Assembly (NCBI GenBank): GCA_013042765.1
Contig: JABDPP010000419.1
Coordinates: 1-6,929, forward strand
Direction of reading: 5' to 3'
DNA length: 6,929 nucleotides
Source: Litoreibacter sp.
GTDB lineage: Bacteria > Pseudomonadota > Alphaproteobacteria > Rhodobacterales > Rhodobacteraceae
The notes under the pieces are model-generated. The model was given only the letters and a program-made list of their open reading frames with translations, searched no databases and was not told the origin of the DNA. Position 1 is the first letter of the stretch, and each line of letters begins with the position of its first letter. Of the stretch, positions 6,423-6,929 are shown one piece after another. Position numbers and translations under genes: made by a program.

Positions 6423-6929
6423 TTGACGACAGCTGAGCAGGGATCACTCTCTGCGGCCGCGCGCATGCTTGGGCTCACTCAGCCAACCCTGAGCCGTCAG
6501 GTGGCGGGGCTGGAGCAAAGTCTTGGCGTTTTGTTATTTGAGCGCATCGGACGCACACTTGCTCTCACCGAAGCCGGGCAGGATCTTCTGGAGCATGCGC
6601 GCGCCATGGGTGCCGCAGCAGAACAGGTTTCCCTCACCGCCTCTGGCCAGTCACAATCGGTCGAGGGACGTGTCTCCATTACCGCCAGCGACGTGATGGC
6701 CGCTTTCACCCTGCCAGACCGCATGAGGGAGATCAGAAGACAGGTACCCGGAATTACGCTCGAGGTTGTAGCTGCCGACGAGATTCGGGATCTCAGGCGC
6801 CGGGAAGCGGATATTGCAATTTGGCACGTTCGGCCGGAGCATCCCGACCTGATCGCGAAACTGATTGGCGAGGTAACCGCCCAATTCTACGCCACGCCGG
6901 AAAATACCGAGAGGATCGGCCTTCCGACA
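6423..6929 (+). CDS. LysR-type transcriptional regulator, 5' end damaged, 3' end beyond the window
   Basis: A LysR-family DNA-binding regulator, seen for about 169 codons. The winged helix-turn-helix is clear: EQGSLSAAARMLGLTQPTLS, then RQVAGLEQSLGVLLFERIGR, then LTEAGQDLLEHARAM. The effector-binding domain follows (VEGRVSITASDVMAAF onward) and is still open at the window end. The start is the problem. Family similarity continues upstream in the same frame (FD-stop-NQARAF), but that frame has TGA at 6402-6404, where I would expect TGG (Trp). It also has TAA at 6378-6380, directly after an in-frame ATG at 6375. The first usable start after the TGA is TTG at 6423, which loses most of the first helix and has no good ribosome binding site; the first ATG (6465) would cut into the recognition motif. 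It may be a recent pseudogene. The presumed target is the divergent methyltransferase gene. Confidence 0.85.
   Translation, partial: MTTAEQGSLSAAARMLGLTQPTLSRQVAGLEQSLGVLLFERIGRTLALTEAGQDLLEHARAMGAAAEQVSLTASGQSQSVEGRVSITASDVMAAFTLPDRMREIRRQVPGITLEVVAADEIRDLRRREADIAIWHVRPEHPDLIAKLIGEVTAQFYATPENTERIGLPT

Noticed and set aside
6323..6478. A longer methyltransferase start reaching 6478
   Set aside because: The extension overlaps the helix-turn-helix region of the divergent LysR gene, contains no methyltransferase features and covers the A/T-rich regulatory region.

Overview
The window carries the 3' half of a ribosomal-protein supercluster, nearly all on the minus strand, plus a small accessory insertion at its upstream (high-coordinate) edge. 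The organism looks like an alphaproteobacterium, most likely of the Rhodobacterales (Roseobacter/Rhodobacter group). Reasons: the order rplO-secY-adk-rpsM-rpsK-rpoA-rplQ without rpmJ, infA or rpsD; an adenylate kinase with a four-cysteine LID; the RpoA and SecY sequences; GC-rich composition; and a promoter resembling the alphaproteobacterial form CTTGA(C)-N16/17-CTATA.

Layout, in the direction of minus-strand transcription (high to low coordinates). From 6929 to about 6423 lies the 5' part of a LysR-type regulator gene on the plus strand; it runs off the window and its start looks damaged. It diverges from a class I SAM-dependent methyltransferase gene (5660-6322, minus), whose start is also problematic because the best ribosome binding site feeds a different frame. 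A 214-bp gap (5446/5660) holds a perfect 15-bp inverted repeat and a good promoter candidate. Then come rplO (L15), secY, adk (4-nt overlap with secY), a 196-nt structured gap, rpsM (S13, TTG start), rpsK (S11), a terminator-like hairpin, rpoA, a GNRA-tetraloop hairpin and rplQ (L17). A clear intrinsic terminator (131-158) closes the cluster. Bases 1-63 are the first 21 codons of a separate gene encoding a secreted or envelope protein, with its own promoter candidate.

How the genes work together: L15, S13, S11 and L17 are ribosome components, SecY is the membrane channel that accepts nascent proteins, RpoA is the assembly platform of RNA polymerase, and Adk balances adenine nucleotides. All are growth-rate-linked functions. 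The gaps between them carry several hairpins on the minus-strand transcript, which suggests that output is tuned gene by gene rather than as one uniform message.

I see no clear candidate for a completely new system. The most unusual part is the methyltransferase/LysR pair between rplO and the rest of the spc cluster, where both divergent genes have disrupted or conflicting 5' ends. The internal hairpins are second.
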